Origin: Sepiola atlantica
Lineage: Eukaryota; Mollusca; Cephalopoda; Sepiida; Sepiolidae
Length of the DNA stretch: 64,000 bases
Reading direction: 5' to 3'
Assembly (NCBI GenBank): GCA_963556195.1
Contig: OY744531.1
Span: forward strand, 105,546,120 to 105,610,119
Each line of letters starts with the position of its first letter. Within the stretch, counting starts at the first letter, position 1. Of the stretch, positions 1 to 11,195 are shown piece after piece. The translations under genes were made by a program, and so were the position numbers. The notes below the pieces were generated by a model. The model was given only the letters and a program-made list of their open reading frames with translations. It was not told where the DNA came from and did not search any database.

Positions 1-222
1 TCTCATCAGGAGAAATCGATATTATAAATCAATCAATAATATTAGCGAAAATAAAGAGTTAAGGGGGAAATTGAAGTGCCAGCAAATACTAAAACACGAT
101 TAAAATGAATTTAATTTAATAGTCGTTTAAAACGGCACAACGTGGGATTAAAAAAAAGCGAGGGTGGGTTCAAAGTCTCTTTGGGGAACTTTGAACCCGC
201 CCCGTTTTTTTTTTATCCCACG

Positions 223-223
<1 letters not shown>
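1..223. other. Unassigned AT-rich DNA
   Basis: No gene, RNA or repeat family recognised. A short polypurine/polypyrimidine foldback flanks position 170: a GTGGGATTAAAAAAAAGCG-type segment near 142-160 is roughly complementary to the segment at 203-220, just before a (TA)n array. This may be the end of a dispersed repeat. Confidence 0.4.

Positions 224-309
<86 letters not shown>
224..309. repeat. (TA)n microsatellite
   Basis: Uninterrupted TA dinucleotides. Any reading frame through it is an artefact giving alternating Ile-Tyr. It is one of about 30 such arrays in the window, most of which sit at the edge of a dispersed repeat. Confidence 0.97.
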
Positions 310-310
<1 letters not shown>

Positions 311-1800
311 TTTCGAGGTATGTTTAAAAGAAATCAATAAAGTACTTGATCATAAGAATGCGAAAGCGAAAATACAATATAAATACAATGTATTTATTTA
401 AAAACTATACATTACAGTTTGCATAAATGCACCATGGTTTTATTGACACGGGTAGGCTATTACTGTTTAGAAAAAAAACCCTACAACCCATTTGAAATCG
501 TCAGTCTCTCCAAGAAAGAAAACAGTTCGAAAAATAGAACAAGCGACGATAAACACCGCTTTTGTAATCATTATTAAATCATTTATTTGAAAAAATGATA
601 TAAAAAAATATCATTACGGTTAATGCTGGTCACTGTTCAATATCCGTCAGTTGGGTCGCACTGAGGTTAAGGTAAATAAGATATTACATACAAGTGGATA
701 AAGTAAACAGAGATGCCACCTGTTTGTGCGGAAGAATAACACCAAGCAGCTAGAGCAAAACAAGGGGGCAGCTTTATAAAATGGAAAGAAATGATACACA
801 GCTAGAATTGCGTAATCGACATGCCGAACAGGAAGTAGCTACATTGACGTGCATAGACTACATGCCGGTCGGAATTGGCGTGATAGTTTCAAATGAGTGA
901 CAGTAGATATCCCCTGGACGGATGTCTGAGCGATTATAAGTTTCTACTTATGATAATTAAGCGTGTATGGTGGGCACTGGGTTTTTATTCCATGCAATTT
1001 TTAACCTAGGATTTCTTAACGAAAAACTTTTTTGAGATAATCATTCTAAGGAATATTTGAATAATATATATATCGTCATCCACAGACAGTTGTTTCAGCC
1101 TTTCAGTGCGACTTGACATGGCGAGTATTTCCAGCTGGAATTCAAAACCAGACAGAAGTCAGATATCTTACACCTACGTTGTCACGCTCACCACGTAAGT
1201 AATGGAAATTATTTTTTTTTTTTAATATTTGTTTACATTACAGACTGCCTAGAGAGTTCAATTCTTTTTACGGAAAGCACTGCTAAATGCTAAGTGTCAA
1301 TCGTAACCTCTCTTACGAGAGAAGTCAAAACACCAGTGGTGAGAAAATGTAGTCATCCACTGACAGCTGTTTCGTCATATGACAATTTTTTGTTAAGCAA
1401 CATTGAGCCGTGGGTAGTGGGGCGGAAACATTTCCACCAACAGGAGTAGTAATGCGCCTTCTTTCTCTCCGCTAGCCTGTGGGAGACCCTTGGGCAAGGT
1501 CGAGTACTCACTTAGCCCCCCGATCGGGGTACGTGAAGTCATGACAGACAGGTGATGGATGGGAGGTTGAGCAGCCTAATGGATTTTAGAAACTGGTCAA
1601 CCCTTCATTTTGTGTTAGGCAGATGATACTCATGTTTGTACAATGGCTAAGACTTCCTTCTCTGTAAGAGCACTGCCCCTATAGAAGGTAATTGCAAGCC
1701 ACTTATAGGTAACCTCTTTGCAAAGAACATGATGGTGAAACGAAATATTCAAATGAATGGAGAGCCATGATCATCGATGTCTGCAAACAAACCTGATACC
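310..1800. other. Unassigned region, no gene seen
   Basis: No extended coding frame. Two segments, near 1073-1110 and 1350-1390, share a degenerate motif (GTCATCCAC.GACAG.TGTTTC), so repeat-derived DNA is likely. A GC-richer patch at 1440-1560 may be an old SINE body, but I cannot name it. Confidence 0.35.
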
Positions 1801-1878
1801 CGAAGAAGAAGAAGAAGAAGAAGAAGAAGAAGAAGAAGAAGAAGAAGAAGAAGAAGAAGAAGAAGAAGAAGAAGAAGA
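1801..1878. repeat. (GAA)n microsatellite
   Basis: About 26 GAA/AAG triplets. Both strands are open in several frames (poly-Arg on plus, poly-Ser on minus), but nothing around the tract supports a gene. Confidence 0.95.
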
Positions 1879-1954
1879 TTGGGTCTGGTCAATACTTGGA
1901 TGAGCGAGAATACTGAGGGGCGTACGTTTGATAGTGAACCGAGCTGTACACAAA

Positions 1955-2056
1955 GGTTATGGTTAGGGTTGAGTTAGGGTTAGGGTTAGGGTTAGGGTTA
2001 GGCTTAGGCTTAGGGTTAGAGTTAGGGTTAGGGTTAGAGTTAGGGTTAGGGTTAGG
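1955..2056 (+). repeat. Interstitial telomere-type (TTAGGG)n block
   Basis: About 100 bp of TTAGGG hexamers with scattered substitutions (TTAGGC, TTAGAG). TTAGGG is the usual animal telomere repeat. Ordinary DNA on both sides shows it is internal rather than a chromosome end. Similar but more decayed blocks occur at 15870-16530, 19661-19760, 47440-47780 and 54645-54705. Confidence 0.9.
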
Positions 2057-2600
2057 TAAAATAAAGATCACTTTCTGTAGCCTTTCTTTTGTTATTTCTT
2101 TACATCATGTAATTTGACTGATTTTTTCAAACTTTTCTTATTTAAGCATCAACTAAATTCTTTACTTTTTCAATTTCGCTGTATTTCTTGGTTCTTTCTC
2201 GATATCAAGTTCCGTTTTTTTTCATCGATCACTCACATTCGTTTGATTTATTTTCTGCCAGCTTCTTTCAGCTCATCTTCCCTTCTCTTCTTCATCCGCT
2301 TGCTTTCTTTTGTGTCTGGTTACATCAATCAATGTTGATTTCGGTCTTTGGCATTTTTCGCACATTCCCACGCGAATCTGTCGACGCACCACTTTTATGC
2401 GCATCCGGCCTCAAATAGAAGACTCGGGCGCGAGGGATAGAATCGTGCGTTTAAATCGGCAGATGTACACTGGCGATGGCCGACAGAAAGTGATATGAGA
2501 GAGATGGGATAAAAGACCAAACATTTTTTTTAAATGGTTGAATTATGTCCAATAGTTTTGAAGCCTATAAGTTTTATTGTTTATTAGAGGCGTCCAGCCA
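2057..2600. other. Unassigned region
   Basis: Short overlapping frames of up to 76 codons, with no recognisable domain, splice pattern or promoter. Confidence 0.35.
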
Positions 2601-2604
2601 TCTC

Positions 2605-2870
2605 TATAAATAGTTCTGTCCGTCAGACGGTTCGTTCGACCATTGGTCAGTCACGCTTCAGTTTCAAAGAGTATTTCCATCGATAAACTTGCAGATTGAA
2701 TTCGCGCATCTTATTTGAAAGACGTTCAAACATCTTTAAAGAGATTCTAATCGTTGGTCTGTTTGTCACTCTGGTTAAGCAATTTAAAATAGAATTGTCT
2801 ATGATCTTCCACAATTAAGTTTGAAACGGCATTTTTCGTTGGTCTTCCGTGCTTAAATCTAAAATAGAAT
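2605..2870 (+). repeat. Degenerate member of the GTCTGTCACGCTTAAG repeat family
   Basis: Contains diverged units with a GTCAGTCACGCTTCAG-type core and an AAAATAGAATTG tail. It also has a block near 2670-2700 (TTTCCATCGATAAACTTGCAG, then ATTGAATTCGCGCATC) that matches the blocks ending the large arrays at 26130-26195 and 41262-41300. The shared end block supports common origin with those arrays; here the tandem units have decayed. Confidence 0.55.
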
Positions 2871-2880
2871 TGCCTTTGGT

Positions 2881-3180
2881 TTTTGGCCTTTTGCCTAAGA
2901 TCAAAGTGTAGTATCTGTTCCGATGGATACTGCACCCCATAGATTGGTATTATCTTGGCCTTCGGGGCTTGATTTACGCCGGTCTATGGGTCTGTCCTGT
3001 GCAGTTCTAGGAGGTCCACCCTCTCAGGCTTCGCCTCCCCTCTTTGGGGAGGAGTAAGTTTATTGCTTGCTGCCTGAGGCGCCCCTACCGGGGAATGCCG
3101 ACGGGGCTGCCCAGGCAATGTTTAAACCCCACTTTCCCGACCCGACCTTGGGTCACATCTTACTTGTGGGAGTAAGATAA
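2881..3180 (+). repeat. U2 snRNA-headed SINE-like element, copy 1
   Basis: The first ~44 nt match the 5' end of U2 snRNA from the GGCCTTTTG region through GTAGTATCTGTTC, which includes the branch-point-recognition GTAGTA. After GTTC the sequence leaves U2 entirely and continues into a GC-rich body of about 250 bp. That body is also found at 50881-51220 and on the minus strand at 60050-60385. All headed copies read ATCAAAGTG where U2 has ATCAAGTG, a shared diagnostic insertion. The 3' end is GGGAGTAAGATAAA followed by a TA-rich tail. This copy lacks about 40 bp of the body compared with 50881. snRNA-headed SINEs are a described class; assigning this repeat to it is inference. Confidence 0.75.
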
Positions 3181-3198
3181 ATATATTTATATATATAT

Positions 3199-3392
3199 GG
3201 GAAATGAAAAAGGAAAAACCAAGAGATAGTTTTTATATATTCATCAACGTTTCGTCTTTATTGTAAGACTTCTTCAAGATGATAATTTGAAGAAAAAATG
3301 AAATTATTACTATAAAAACAAAACGTTGATGAATATATAAAAACTATCTCTTAGTTTTTCACTTTTTCATTTCATATTACGTCGGATACTCT
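3199..3392. repeat. Inverted repeat with degenerate hammerhead-like motif
   Basis: Arms at about 3199-3262 and 3317-3392 are reverse complements (AACGTTGATGAATATATAAA and its complement mark the inner ends). On the minus strand around 3244-3290 there is TTGAAGA, then a five-base stem GTCTT/AAGAC with a short loop, then GAAAC. This has hammerhead-ribozyme layout with the first conserved C changed to T, so it is probably inactive. A related copy lies at 38540-38950. Confidence 0.6.
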
Positions 3393-3403
3393 CGTCCTTC
3401 CTT

Positions 3404-3410
<7 letters not shown>

Positions 3411-3465
<55 letters not shown>
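3411..3465. repeat. (TA)n microsatellite
   Basis: Pure TA run between the fold-back repeat and the next dispersed repeat. Confidence 0.95.
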
Positions 3466-3469
<4 letters not shown>

Positions 3470-3484
3470 AAATTAAAAATAATA

Positions 3485-3626
3485 TAAAATTTTATTAGGA
3501 GATATAATTTTTTATGTATCAATTTTCAGTATTTACTTCAACAGTGCTCGATACGTAAGTAGAGCTAGGTAGTAAGTTATGAAAATATATTTATGGCTTA
3601 ATTGCCATAAATACATTTTCATAGCT

Positions 3627-3630
<4 letters not shown>
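3485..3630 (+). repeat. Dispersed repeat family C, copy 1, with terminal hairpin
   Basis: Shares TTTTATGTATCAATTTTCAG and ACAGTGCTCGATACGTAAG with copies at 3694-3835 and 63601-63738. Its last 60 bp (3571-3630) form a near-perfect hairpin with ~27-bp arms and a TTAATT loop, immediately followed by (TA)n. No coding potential. Confidence 0.7.

Positions 3631-3631
<1 letters not shown>

Positions 3632-3693
<62 letters not shown>
3632..3693. repeat. (TA)n microsatellite
   Basis: TA run lying exactly between two copies of family C. Confidence 0.95.
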
Positions 3694-3694
<1 letters not shown>

Positions 3695-3835
3695 CATGTA
3701 TCCACATAAAATTTTATAAGGAGATATAATTTTTTATGTATCAATTTTCAGTATTTACTTCAACAGTGATCGATACGTAAATAGAGCTAGGTAGTAAGCT
3801 ATGAAAATATATTTATGGTAATTAAGCTACACAGA
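3694..3835 (+). repeat. Dispersed repeat family C, copy 2
   Basis: Begins GCATGTATCCACATAAAATT, as does the copy at 63601, and follows the same course to GAAAATATATTTATGG. It ends before the hairpin seen in copy 1. Confidence 0.7.
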
Positions 3836-3849
3836 GGCTCCCGCGTTTC

Positions 3850-4135
3850 ATCTCCGGCTAAATCTTCAGGCTAAAATGCACGGAGTTATTTTTGCCGGGT
3901 GTTTATATATACACGGCTATCTAGTTAACCAATCAGATTCTTTGTTATTCTCTCAACCAATCGTTGGGTTTCCCACAAACAAAGGTCTGGTTAGTGTTAC
4001 TTCCTATATCATGTTCTATTGTTCTGTTTTCTATATATTGGCCTATATCCTGTTTCTTTGTTGTGTCAATATAATGGGTAAATTTATTTTAACACATGGT
4101 TCCTTGTATTTCGATTTTAGGTTTTAATTTTTAAA
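3850..4135. repeat. Dispersed repeat, inverted relative to 63740-64000
   Basis: The reverse complement of the window's right end (about 63740-64000) matches here: both hold GATTCTTTGTTATTCTCTC and its complement, GGTTAACTAGCTG-type joints and a shared TGACACAATAAAGAAACAGG segment. It lies beside family C at both places, so it is probably part of the same element. No intact coding frame; the 83-codon frame at 3876-4127 is not conserved in the other copy. Confidence 0.6.
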
Positions 4136-4162
4136 TTGTTATATATGTATATATATTTTTTA

Positions 4163-4165
<3 letters not shown>

Positions 4166-4221
<56 letters not shown>
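4166..4221. repeat. (TA)n microsatellite
   Basis: TA run at the edge of family A copy 1. Confidence 0.95.
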
Positions 4222-4225
<4 letters not shown>

Positions 4226-4530
4226 CAAATATAAACCAAAAGTAAACTTTTAGTAAATAGAACCTATAGTGAAATCGTTTAAGCACAATATACGAGATAG
4301 AGCAATTATAAAGATAGATGGACGAAGAGTGATAAACATGTACGAATGTCTAAATTTATTTCAAATTTCGATTGTTCAATGCAAGGTGTATTCTGTAATA
4401 AACTAGTATTTATTGTTCTTTCCTTAAGCCAAGGCTTTTCAAAGATCGAAATCTTATCATCAGAGGAGAAATACAGATAGATAAGTTGACTGTAAAAAAA
4501 GCCAAAGTTCAAATATTTGAAAAATATTAA
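4222..4530 (-). repeat. Dispersed repeat family A, copy 1 (hammerhead-bearing)
   Basis: About 300-bp repeat whose sense strand, judged by the ribozyme-like motif, is minus. Other copies: 10118-10360 (-), 42640-42910 (+), 43838-43910 (-), 44180-44405 (+), and chimeric forms at 44436-44640 and 63233-63600. Landmarks include GCAAGGTGTATTCTGTAATA, GATAGAGCAATTATAAAGAT and AACTTTTAGTA next to (TA)n. No protein frame. I suspect the long-terminal part of a Penelope-like element, because such termini are known to carry hammerheads, but this is inference. Confidence 0.7.
4419..4470 (-). ncRNA. Hammerhead ribozyme-like motif (family A copy 1)
   Basis: Read on the minus strand: core CTGATGA; stem II arms AAGAT and ATCTT closed by a TTCG tetraloop; then GAAA; stem III AGC/GCT with CTTG loop; then T-A as the expected cleavage step; then AGGA pairing with TCCT just 5' of the core to make stem I. 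The order and spacing fit a type I hammerhead. A weakness is the T-T mismatch next to the core in stem II, where a G-C pair is usual, so activity is uncertain. Confidence 0.6.
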
Positions 4531-5010
4531 AAATATTAAAAATATTAAAATATTATTAAAAATGGGGTGAAAAATGTTCGTGTAAAAAGGATATGTGGTT
4601 TGTCCAGATGGTAATTGTCCGTTGAAGGAGTGTCCGTTGAGGAGATTTTTTAGAAGACGAAAAAAAGAAAATTTTCCGTAGGAGCAGTATGGAGAAGGTG
4701 TTCAAAAAGAAAGAAATCCAAAAGTGAGATGTTGAAATCTAAAACGTAGATGGAGCGCACTTAAATGGAATTGAAGTAAGAAATCCGGCCATTTTTTATA
4801 ACTTCCTGGGCCATGGTGGAAAAACGAGAGGAATAATTGGCAGATAAGCTAGCGAGCGAATCCAAGTTCACTCCTTCAACGGAAAACTACCATCTGGACA
4901 AACCACATACCCTTTTTACAGGAACTTTTTTCACCCCATTTTAATAATATTTTAATATTTTTCAAATATTTGAACTTTGGCTTTTTCTACAGCCAACTTA
5001 TCTAAATTTG
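4490..5010. repeat. Large inverted repeat (~150-bp arms, ~200-bp spacer)
   Basis: The segment at about 4490-4665 is repeated in reverse complement at about 4866-5010 (AAAATGGGGTGAAAAA... against ...TTTTTTCACCCCATTTT; GTTTGTCCAGATGG against CCATCTGGACAAAC; ACTGTAAAAAAAGCC against GGCTTTTTCTACAG). The arms extend into family A, so two A-type ends face each other. Head-to-head arrangement is common for Penelope-like elements; no coding frame survives. Confidence 0.7.
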
Positions 5011-5040
5011 AACATTCGAACTTGTTTATCACTCTTATTT

Positions 5041-5043
<3 letters not shown>

Positions 5044-5124
<81 letters not shown>
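5044..5124. repeat. (TA)n microsatellite
   Basis: Pure TA run; the MITE that follows appears to have inserted into it. Confidence 0.95.
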
Positions 5125-5831
<707 letters not shown>

Positions 5832-5873
5832 TATTTCCGGATATTGAATGTACAGAGGTAAAGTTTGGTTGTG

Positions 5874-6330
5874 GTGTTTTACGACGGATAAAGAAATTGG
5901 AGTGGGTATTTACTTAGTTGTAAAACGATCAATACGAAACTACAGCATCATCGAAAGAGGGTCTATATGAAGCGCTGTCGAAACTCTAAGCAGAAAGTTT
6001 TGCTATATACTTCTGGAAATTATCTCAAATCATTCCAAGCTAAATATAAAGACAGGGAAATATTGGAAATTGGAAAGGGTGTTTATTTAAACCATAAGAA
6101 AGAACATGGTGAGATTTTGGAATTTTGACAAAGCTATAAAAGAAAATCATTTGTTTAGTACAAAAATAAATGCGCTATCAGTAATGATTCCGTCTGACCA
6201 TGAAAATATGTACTTTCTGGGAGGTAATTTGCTATAATTGGAATATTGGTTTCGTTAATAGTTTGATAATTATTGTGAAATTCAAATAGATAATGTTGTT
6301 CGGGCTTATCTATATTATTTTGGAGGTCTG
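5874..6330. other. Unassigned region
   Basis: AT-rich, no coding frame, RNA or repeat family recognised. Confidence 0.35.
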
Positions 6331-6690
6331 CTTCTCCCCTTCTCTCTTTCTCTCTCTCACACACACTCTCTCTATATATATCTCTCTCTCCTTTTCTCTC
6401 TTTCTCCTTTTCTCTCTCTCTCTCTTTCCTTCTCTCTCTCTCTCTTTCCTTCTCTCTCTCTCCTTCTCTCTCTCTCTTTATTTCTCTCTTTTTCTTTCTT
6501 TCTCTCTCTCTCTCTCGCTATATATATCTTTCTCTCGCTCCCCTTCTCACTCTCCTCTCTCTCTCCCTCTTTCCTTCTCTCTTTCCTCTCTCTTTCTTTC
6601 TCTCTCTCTCTCTCCTTTTCTATCTCTCTCTTTCCTTCTCTCTCTTTCCTTCTCTCCCATTCCTTCTCTCGCTCCCCTTCTCAATCTCCT

Positions 6691-6728
<38 letters not shown>

Positions 6729-6785
6729 TATCTCTCTCCTTCTCTCTCTCTCTTCTCCTCTCTTGTTTTCTCTGTTTATCTCTCA
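6331..6785. repeat. Polypyrimidine (CT/CTTT)n tract
   Basis: About 450 bp almost entirely of C and T, mixing TC, TTTC and TCCTTC units with a few TATA interruptions. The open frame across it (Ser/Leu/Phe) is compositional. Such tracts can form triplex DNA. Confidence 0.95.
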
Positions 6786-7263
6786 GAGTTCGGGGATTCA
6801 ATAAAAAACAAATCCTTATACAAAGATCAAATTCAACTTTACTTGAATAAAATATCGCAATGGAATTCAATGGTGGTGAAAAATATAAATATCGCTGATG
6901 CAAATGACCTTGGTACAGTCGTGGACAACTCCTTCAAACCAACACGTACGGACATGGTGAGTCAAGTCAGACAAGAACTCGTCTGCTACCACAACTGCAA
7001 AAAACTTTTATTCTTCATTCGTGGGCCTAACATCAAACGCAATTTCTATTGACATAGTTTATTTCCAAGAACTACCCGTATCCGGAAAACGTTACCACAA
7101 GATTGCTTCCCTGTTGACTACAACACTGTCGTCTCACAAATGTAACGTCAAAAAATACTTGTCATGAAATATCCTCATATGTAATCAAATTGTCTACATT
7201 CCATTCGCCATTTTCGATGTTTTTATAATTGTGATCATCATTCACCTGATTATGAAATCTTAT
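6786..7263. other. Unassigned region
   Basis: Short frames only (up to about 69 codons). No family recognised. Ends in the likely target site TTAT of the LTR element that follows. Confidence 0.35.
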
Positions 7264-7926
7264 TGTTAGATAATGGCCCTATGGGAATGGACGTATTTGT
7301 GGGAGATCGGGTTTGACTTGCGCGAATTAATGCGGGGCAGTCGAGTGCAGGACAGGGCTTGTTCTCACAGTCGGAGCTGGCAGATGTGACATGGTTACGT
7401 GTGACGAGACCTCAGATCAAGGGTCAGTCTACACCTGCGAGAGGCTCTGTGACTTCGCGGGCCTTGCATGGGAAACAAAGGGACCTGTGACGTCACTCGT
7501 TCTCGTGAGAAGCGAGTTTTCAGGCAGTCTGTTTCGGAAAGCGAACTGAGAAGACGTGCGATTCACAATGTAAAGATACGGAATATTTCCCTTCAGAGAA
7601 GACAAGCGCGAGTATCCTTTCCCCCTCTCTAGGAATAGTTAAGAAAACATTAATAACTAACTACGATAATGTGGGATTTGCTCTCTTAGTCTCTCTCGGG
7701 TGGTGAATTTCCCCCAGACGAAATAACAACGCTTGAATAAATGAATTAAATTTAAAAGCAGAGTTTGTCTTCGGGGGCGACATGGCTTTTATTGCAGACA
7801 ACGACGACGGCAGAGAAGAAAGAATTCACCACAGACGACCATCCACTGGACGACCCGACCAATCCTCTGCACGACGAGTATACGAAACGCGTACTGCCGC
7901 GGTCCAGGCAGGAGTAGTATGCAACA
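7264..7926 (+). repeat. 5' LTR (663 bp) of the non-autonomous element
   Basis: About 30-40 bp longer than the 3' LTR because of a segment near 7770-7805 (GGGGCGACATGGCTTTTATT) that is absent there. By eye there are roughly two dozen substitutions between the LTRs, so this insertion is clearly older than the gypsy element at 29.7 kb. AATAAA at 7736 is a possible poly(A) signal. Frames inside the LTR are not genes. Confidence 0.78.
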
Positions 7927-8764
7927 ATTACCTTTTTTGGTGCTAAGTGACTTGCCATTTCGAAGATGGAATGGGCTGATTCGAACCATGAGTTACCACG
8001 AAAGAAAGAAAAAAAGAATTTTAAAAGCGAGAAAGACAGCGTGTGAGGTCCGAAAGACAGAGACGGAGAGAGAACTACAAACTGTAAGTAGACAGTCGTT
8101 GTTTTGAGAAAAAAAGACGTTGATGTGCCGTAAAAGTAAAAACACAAAGAAAAGAATGGAACAATTATGAACGTATTGTGAAAAGAAAAGAAATAAAACA
8201 AACGAATTTAGTTAGAAACAAAACTGAATAGATAAAAAAATAAAGACAGACAGTGTAACAGACACACACGCACAAACAAAAATCAAATATTTGTAACAAG
8301 AAAAAAAAGTGAACATACGCACACGTGAAAATAGGCACACAGCAGTTTTAACTTTTTTTGTTCTCCGTAATTCGCAGAATAACCGCCAGTTAGATAAATT
8401 TACTATCGGTTGTATGCCGATGCTTAGGAGTGCGTGTGTGAGGTGAATTTGGGTGCCTAGGGTTGTGTGTGGATACTTCGGGGTCAGAGGTCAGACCGTT
8501 GTGGGTTCAGAGGGGAACTGAGCAGGTGATGGAGCGATGTCGCCCGATAATGTTTATGACGACGATGGCCACGAGAGCCGATATTGATCGTAAGAGAGGT
8601 TTCCTTACATCCCGGAGATAGCGTCATGAGCCGAGGAACGGCCGGTTGAAGAGGTTGGACGTTGGAGGTCAAGCCGTACTGACCCCTGGTTCTGACTAGA
8701 CCCTACAGAGGGGGGTGTAAAAATAAAAATCTTAGGATTGTTTTTTGTGTAGGTAAGGGAGGAA
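7927..8764 (+). other. Non-coding interior of the LTR element
   Basis: Starts about 11 nt before TGGTGCTAAGTGAC, a possible tRNA primer-binding site that I cannot assign to a tRNA. Then comes purine-rich DNA (8000-8320) and a GC-richer part (8400-8700). No retroviral-type domain in any frame. Confidence 0.6.
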
Positions 8765-9399
8765 TGTTAAATAATGGCCCTATGGGAATGGACGTATCTG
8801 TGGGAGTTCGGGTGTGACTTGCGCGAATTAACGCGGGACAGTCGAGTGCAGAACAGGGCTTGTTCTCACAGTCGGAGCTGGCAGACGTGACAAGGTTACG
8901 TGTGACGAGACCTCAGATCAAGGGTCAGTCTACACCTGTGAGAGGCTCTGTGACTTCGCGGGCCTTGCGTGGGAAACAAAGGGACCTGTGACGTCACTCG
9001 TTCTCGTGAGAAGCGAGTTTTCAGGCAGTCTGTTTCGGAAAGCGAACTGAGAAGACGTGTGATTCACAATGTAAAGATACGAAATATTTCCCTTCAGGGA
9101 AGACAAGCGCGAGAATCCTTCCACCCCCTCTCTCTAGGAATAGTTAAGAAAAAATTAATAACTAACTACGATAGCGTGGGATTTGCATTCTTAGTCTCTC
9201 TGGGCGTGGTGAATTTCCCCCAGACGAAATAACAACGCTTAAATAAATGAATTAAATTTAAAAGCAGAGTTTGTCGACGACGGCAGAGAAGAAAGAATTC
9301 ACCACAGACGACCATCCACTGGACGACGCGACCAACCCTCTGCACGACGAGTATACGAAACGCGTACTGCCGCGGTCCTGGGAGAAGTAGTATGCAACA
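8765..9399 (+). repeat. 3' LTR (635 bp) of the non-autonomous element
   Basis: Collinear with 7264-7926. Preceded by the polypurine tract, followed by TTAT. AATAAA at 9243. Confidence 0.78.
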
Positions 9400-9403
9400 T
9401 TAT

Positions 9404-9910
9404 CCTCGAGTGGCTTTTAGCATTGATAAGTAGTGATTAATTAGTATAAAAAAAGGTTGGTTATCTATGTTGCACGAAACAATTCTGGATAAAACTGTGA
9501 AATCTTCATGGCTCTTCTCTGTTTTATTTCACAAACAAACATCCAAAATTCGATGCACTTTTAGCTTCGCTGTACAATGGCGGCCGTGCGCGTCTGGTAT
9601 GTTCACTTTGATTGGTGGAAATACTTATGAATTTAGTTTTCTCGTTTGCTCAGTACTTTGACTTGATATATTACGAGTTTATTAAAGTTGGTATCCTGAA
9701 TACAATCTATCGATTGCCTTTACAGGCAGTTTCGGATGACGTTTATGTTGTGGATTTATTTCCAGTGTCAGAAGTAGATATGAAAGTCAGTAAATGCTAA
9801 GAGCATCCCATGTTAGAAGATTGTGTTTATTCCCCGGTCGATCGATGCAGTCTTACTATAAAAATATAATATGCGAGGAAATAGTAAATTGCTACGCTTT
9901 ATTAGTTTTA
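9404..9910. other. Unassigned region
   Basis: Frames of 64 and 62 codons overlap at 9467-9800, but no domain is recognisable and no splice or promoter pattern supports a gene. Confidence 0.3.
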
Positions 9911-9915
9911 TACTA

Positions 9916-9954
<39 letters not shown>

Positions 9955-10033
9955 GGGGGGTGTGTGCGTATATATATATAAATAATATATATATATATTA
10001 GTTTTATACTAATATATATGTGTGTTTGTGTGG

Positions 10034-10064
<31 letters not shown>

Positions 10065-10117
10065 TATGGGTGTGTGGGTGGGTGTGTGTGGGGGGGGGGG
10101 GTGTATGAGAATAAATA
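9911..10117. repeat. (TA)n/(TG)n/(G)n compound microsatellite
   Basis: Alternating TA and TG blocks with a GGGGGGGGGGG run near 10091. The segment TTAGTTTTATACTAATATATA occurs twice (about 9901 and 9997), suggesting local duplication. Confidence 0.9.
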
Positions 10118-10360
10118 TGAAACTAAAAGTAAACTTTTAGTAGATATAACCTATAGTGAAATGGTTTAAGCTCAATATACGAGATAGAGCAATTATAAAG
10201 ATAGATGGACGAAGAGTGATAAACATGTACGAATGTCCAGATTTATTTCAAACTTCGATTGTTCAATGCAAGGTATATTCTGTAATAAAATTATGATTAT
10301 TATTCTTTCCTTAAGCCAAGGCTTTTCAAAGATCGAGATCTTATCATCAGAGGAATTATA
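10118..10360 (-). repeat. Dispersed repeat family A, copy 2
   Basis: Closely matches 4240-4475 including AACTTTTAGTAGATA, GATAGAGCAATTATAAAGAT and the hammerhead-like end. It stops in (TA)n soon after the motif. Confidence 0.7.
10306..10355 (-). ncRNA. Hammerhead ribozyme-like motif (family A copy 2)
   Basis: Minus strand: TTCCT then CTGATGA, stem II AAGAT/ATCTT with loop CTCG, GAAA, stem III AGC/GCT, then T-A and AGGAA. Stem I here pairs fully over five bases (TTCCT/AGGAA). The loop differs from copy 1 (CTCG instead of TTCG) while both stem arms are kept. Confidence 0.6.
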
Positions 10361-10396
10361 TATATATACAACGCTTGCTTAGATAATGACTTGCTG

Positions 10397-10399
<3 letters not shown>

Positions 10400-10465
<66 letters not shown>
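10400..10465. repeat. (TA)n microsatellite
   Basis: TA run separating family A from the next repeat. Confidence 0.95.
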
Positions 10466-10468
<3 letters not shown>

Positions 10469-10561
10469 GGTAATAATCCAGGTAAAAAATATCCACAGGG
10501 TGGTAATCTAGAGAATTTTAACCGGGTTTATAAAAAGTGCTCAATATCAAAATAGAGCTTT

Positions 10562-10566
<5 letters not shown>
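10466..10566 (+). repeat. Dispersed repeat family D, copy 1
   Basis: About 100 bp (AATAATCCAGG ... ATAGAGCTTT) also present at 11007-11095 with scattered differences. Both are bounded by microsatellite. Confidence 0.65.

Positions 10567-10631
<65 letters not shown>
10567..10631. repeat. (TA)n microsatellite
   Basis: TA run between families D and E. Confidence 0.95.
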
Positions 10632-10635
<4 letters not shown>

Positions 10636-10900
10636 AAAGAAGCTTTGAGTCATTTCAAACAAAAGAAGAAAAAAAGAAGGAAAATGCAGTTTAAATTCCC
10701 AGAGAAACTAACTAAATCCAAGATATCGCAGATTTAGCATTCGTTGGAAAATTCACAAATAAAAATTAAAAAAGGAGATTCAAGTATCTAACAGTGAAAC
10801 AAAAACAGGGGACCTTAACTTAAGCGTGAAATATTAAAACGGGGACCATCAGCTGTTTATCATGTAACTGTTTCGGAGATTTAAAAAAAGGACATTTATA
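10632..10900 (+). repeat. Dispersed repeat family E, copy 1
   Basis: Matches 37316-37585: starts AGTCTAAAGAAGCTTTGAGTC, runs through TTTAAATTCCCAGAGAAAC and ends ATCAGCTGTTTA..ATGTAACTGTTTCGG. The end motif is also shared, more loosely, by family F. No coding frame. Confidence 0.7.
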
Positions 10901-11095
<195 letters not shown>

Positions 11096-11195
11096 ATAAT
11101 TTTTTTTATTTACACATACATTTAAAAAATCTGCGACACTAGCATGTCGATGTTATCGATAAACAGCTGTTATAAACTGAGATCTCATCTTGCAG

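Larger units (their letters stand above)
7264..9399 (+). mobile_element. Non-autonomous LTR retroelement
   Basis: Two long direct repeats, 7264-7926 and 8765-9399, both start TGTTA.ATAATGGCCC and end GTAGTATGCAACA, so termini are TG...CA. A purine-rich tract AGGTAAGGGAGGAA (8751-8764) directly precedes the second repeat, as a polypurine tract should. TTAT lies on both outer sides, consistent with a 4-bp target duplication. The 838-bp interior has no frame above about 60 codons and no reverse transcriptase, protease or integrase, so the element would depend on proteins from another LTR element. The size is larger than a classic TRIM. Its orientation is set by the polypurine tract. Confidence 0.78.

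Noticed and set aside
1771..1977. Poly-Ser and poly-Arg frames
   Set aside because: GAA triplet microsatellite artefact.
2881..2930. Functional U2 snRNA gene
   Set aside because: U2 similarity stops after ~44 nt, before the Sm site and 3' stem-loops, in all headed copies.
7919..8107. Small frame at the LTR/interior junction of the non-coding LTR element
   Set aside because: 62 codons, no domain, overlaps the LTR end; no Gag-like features.
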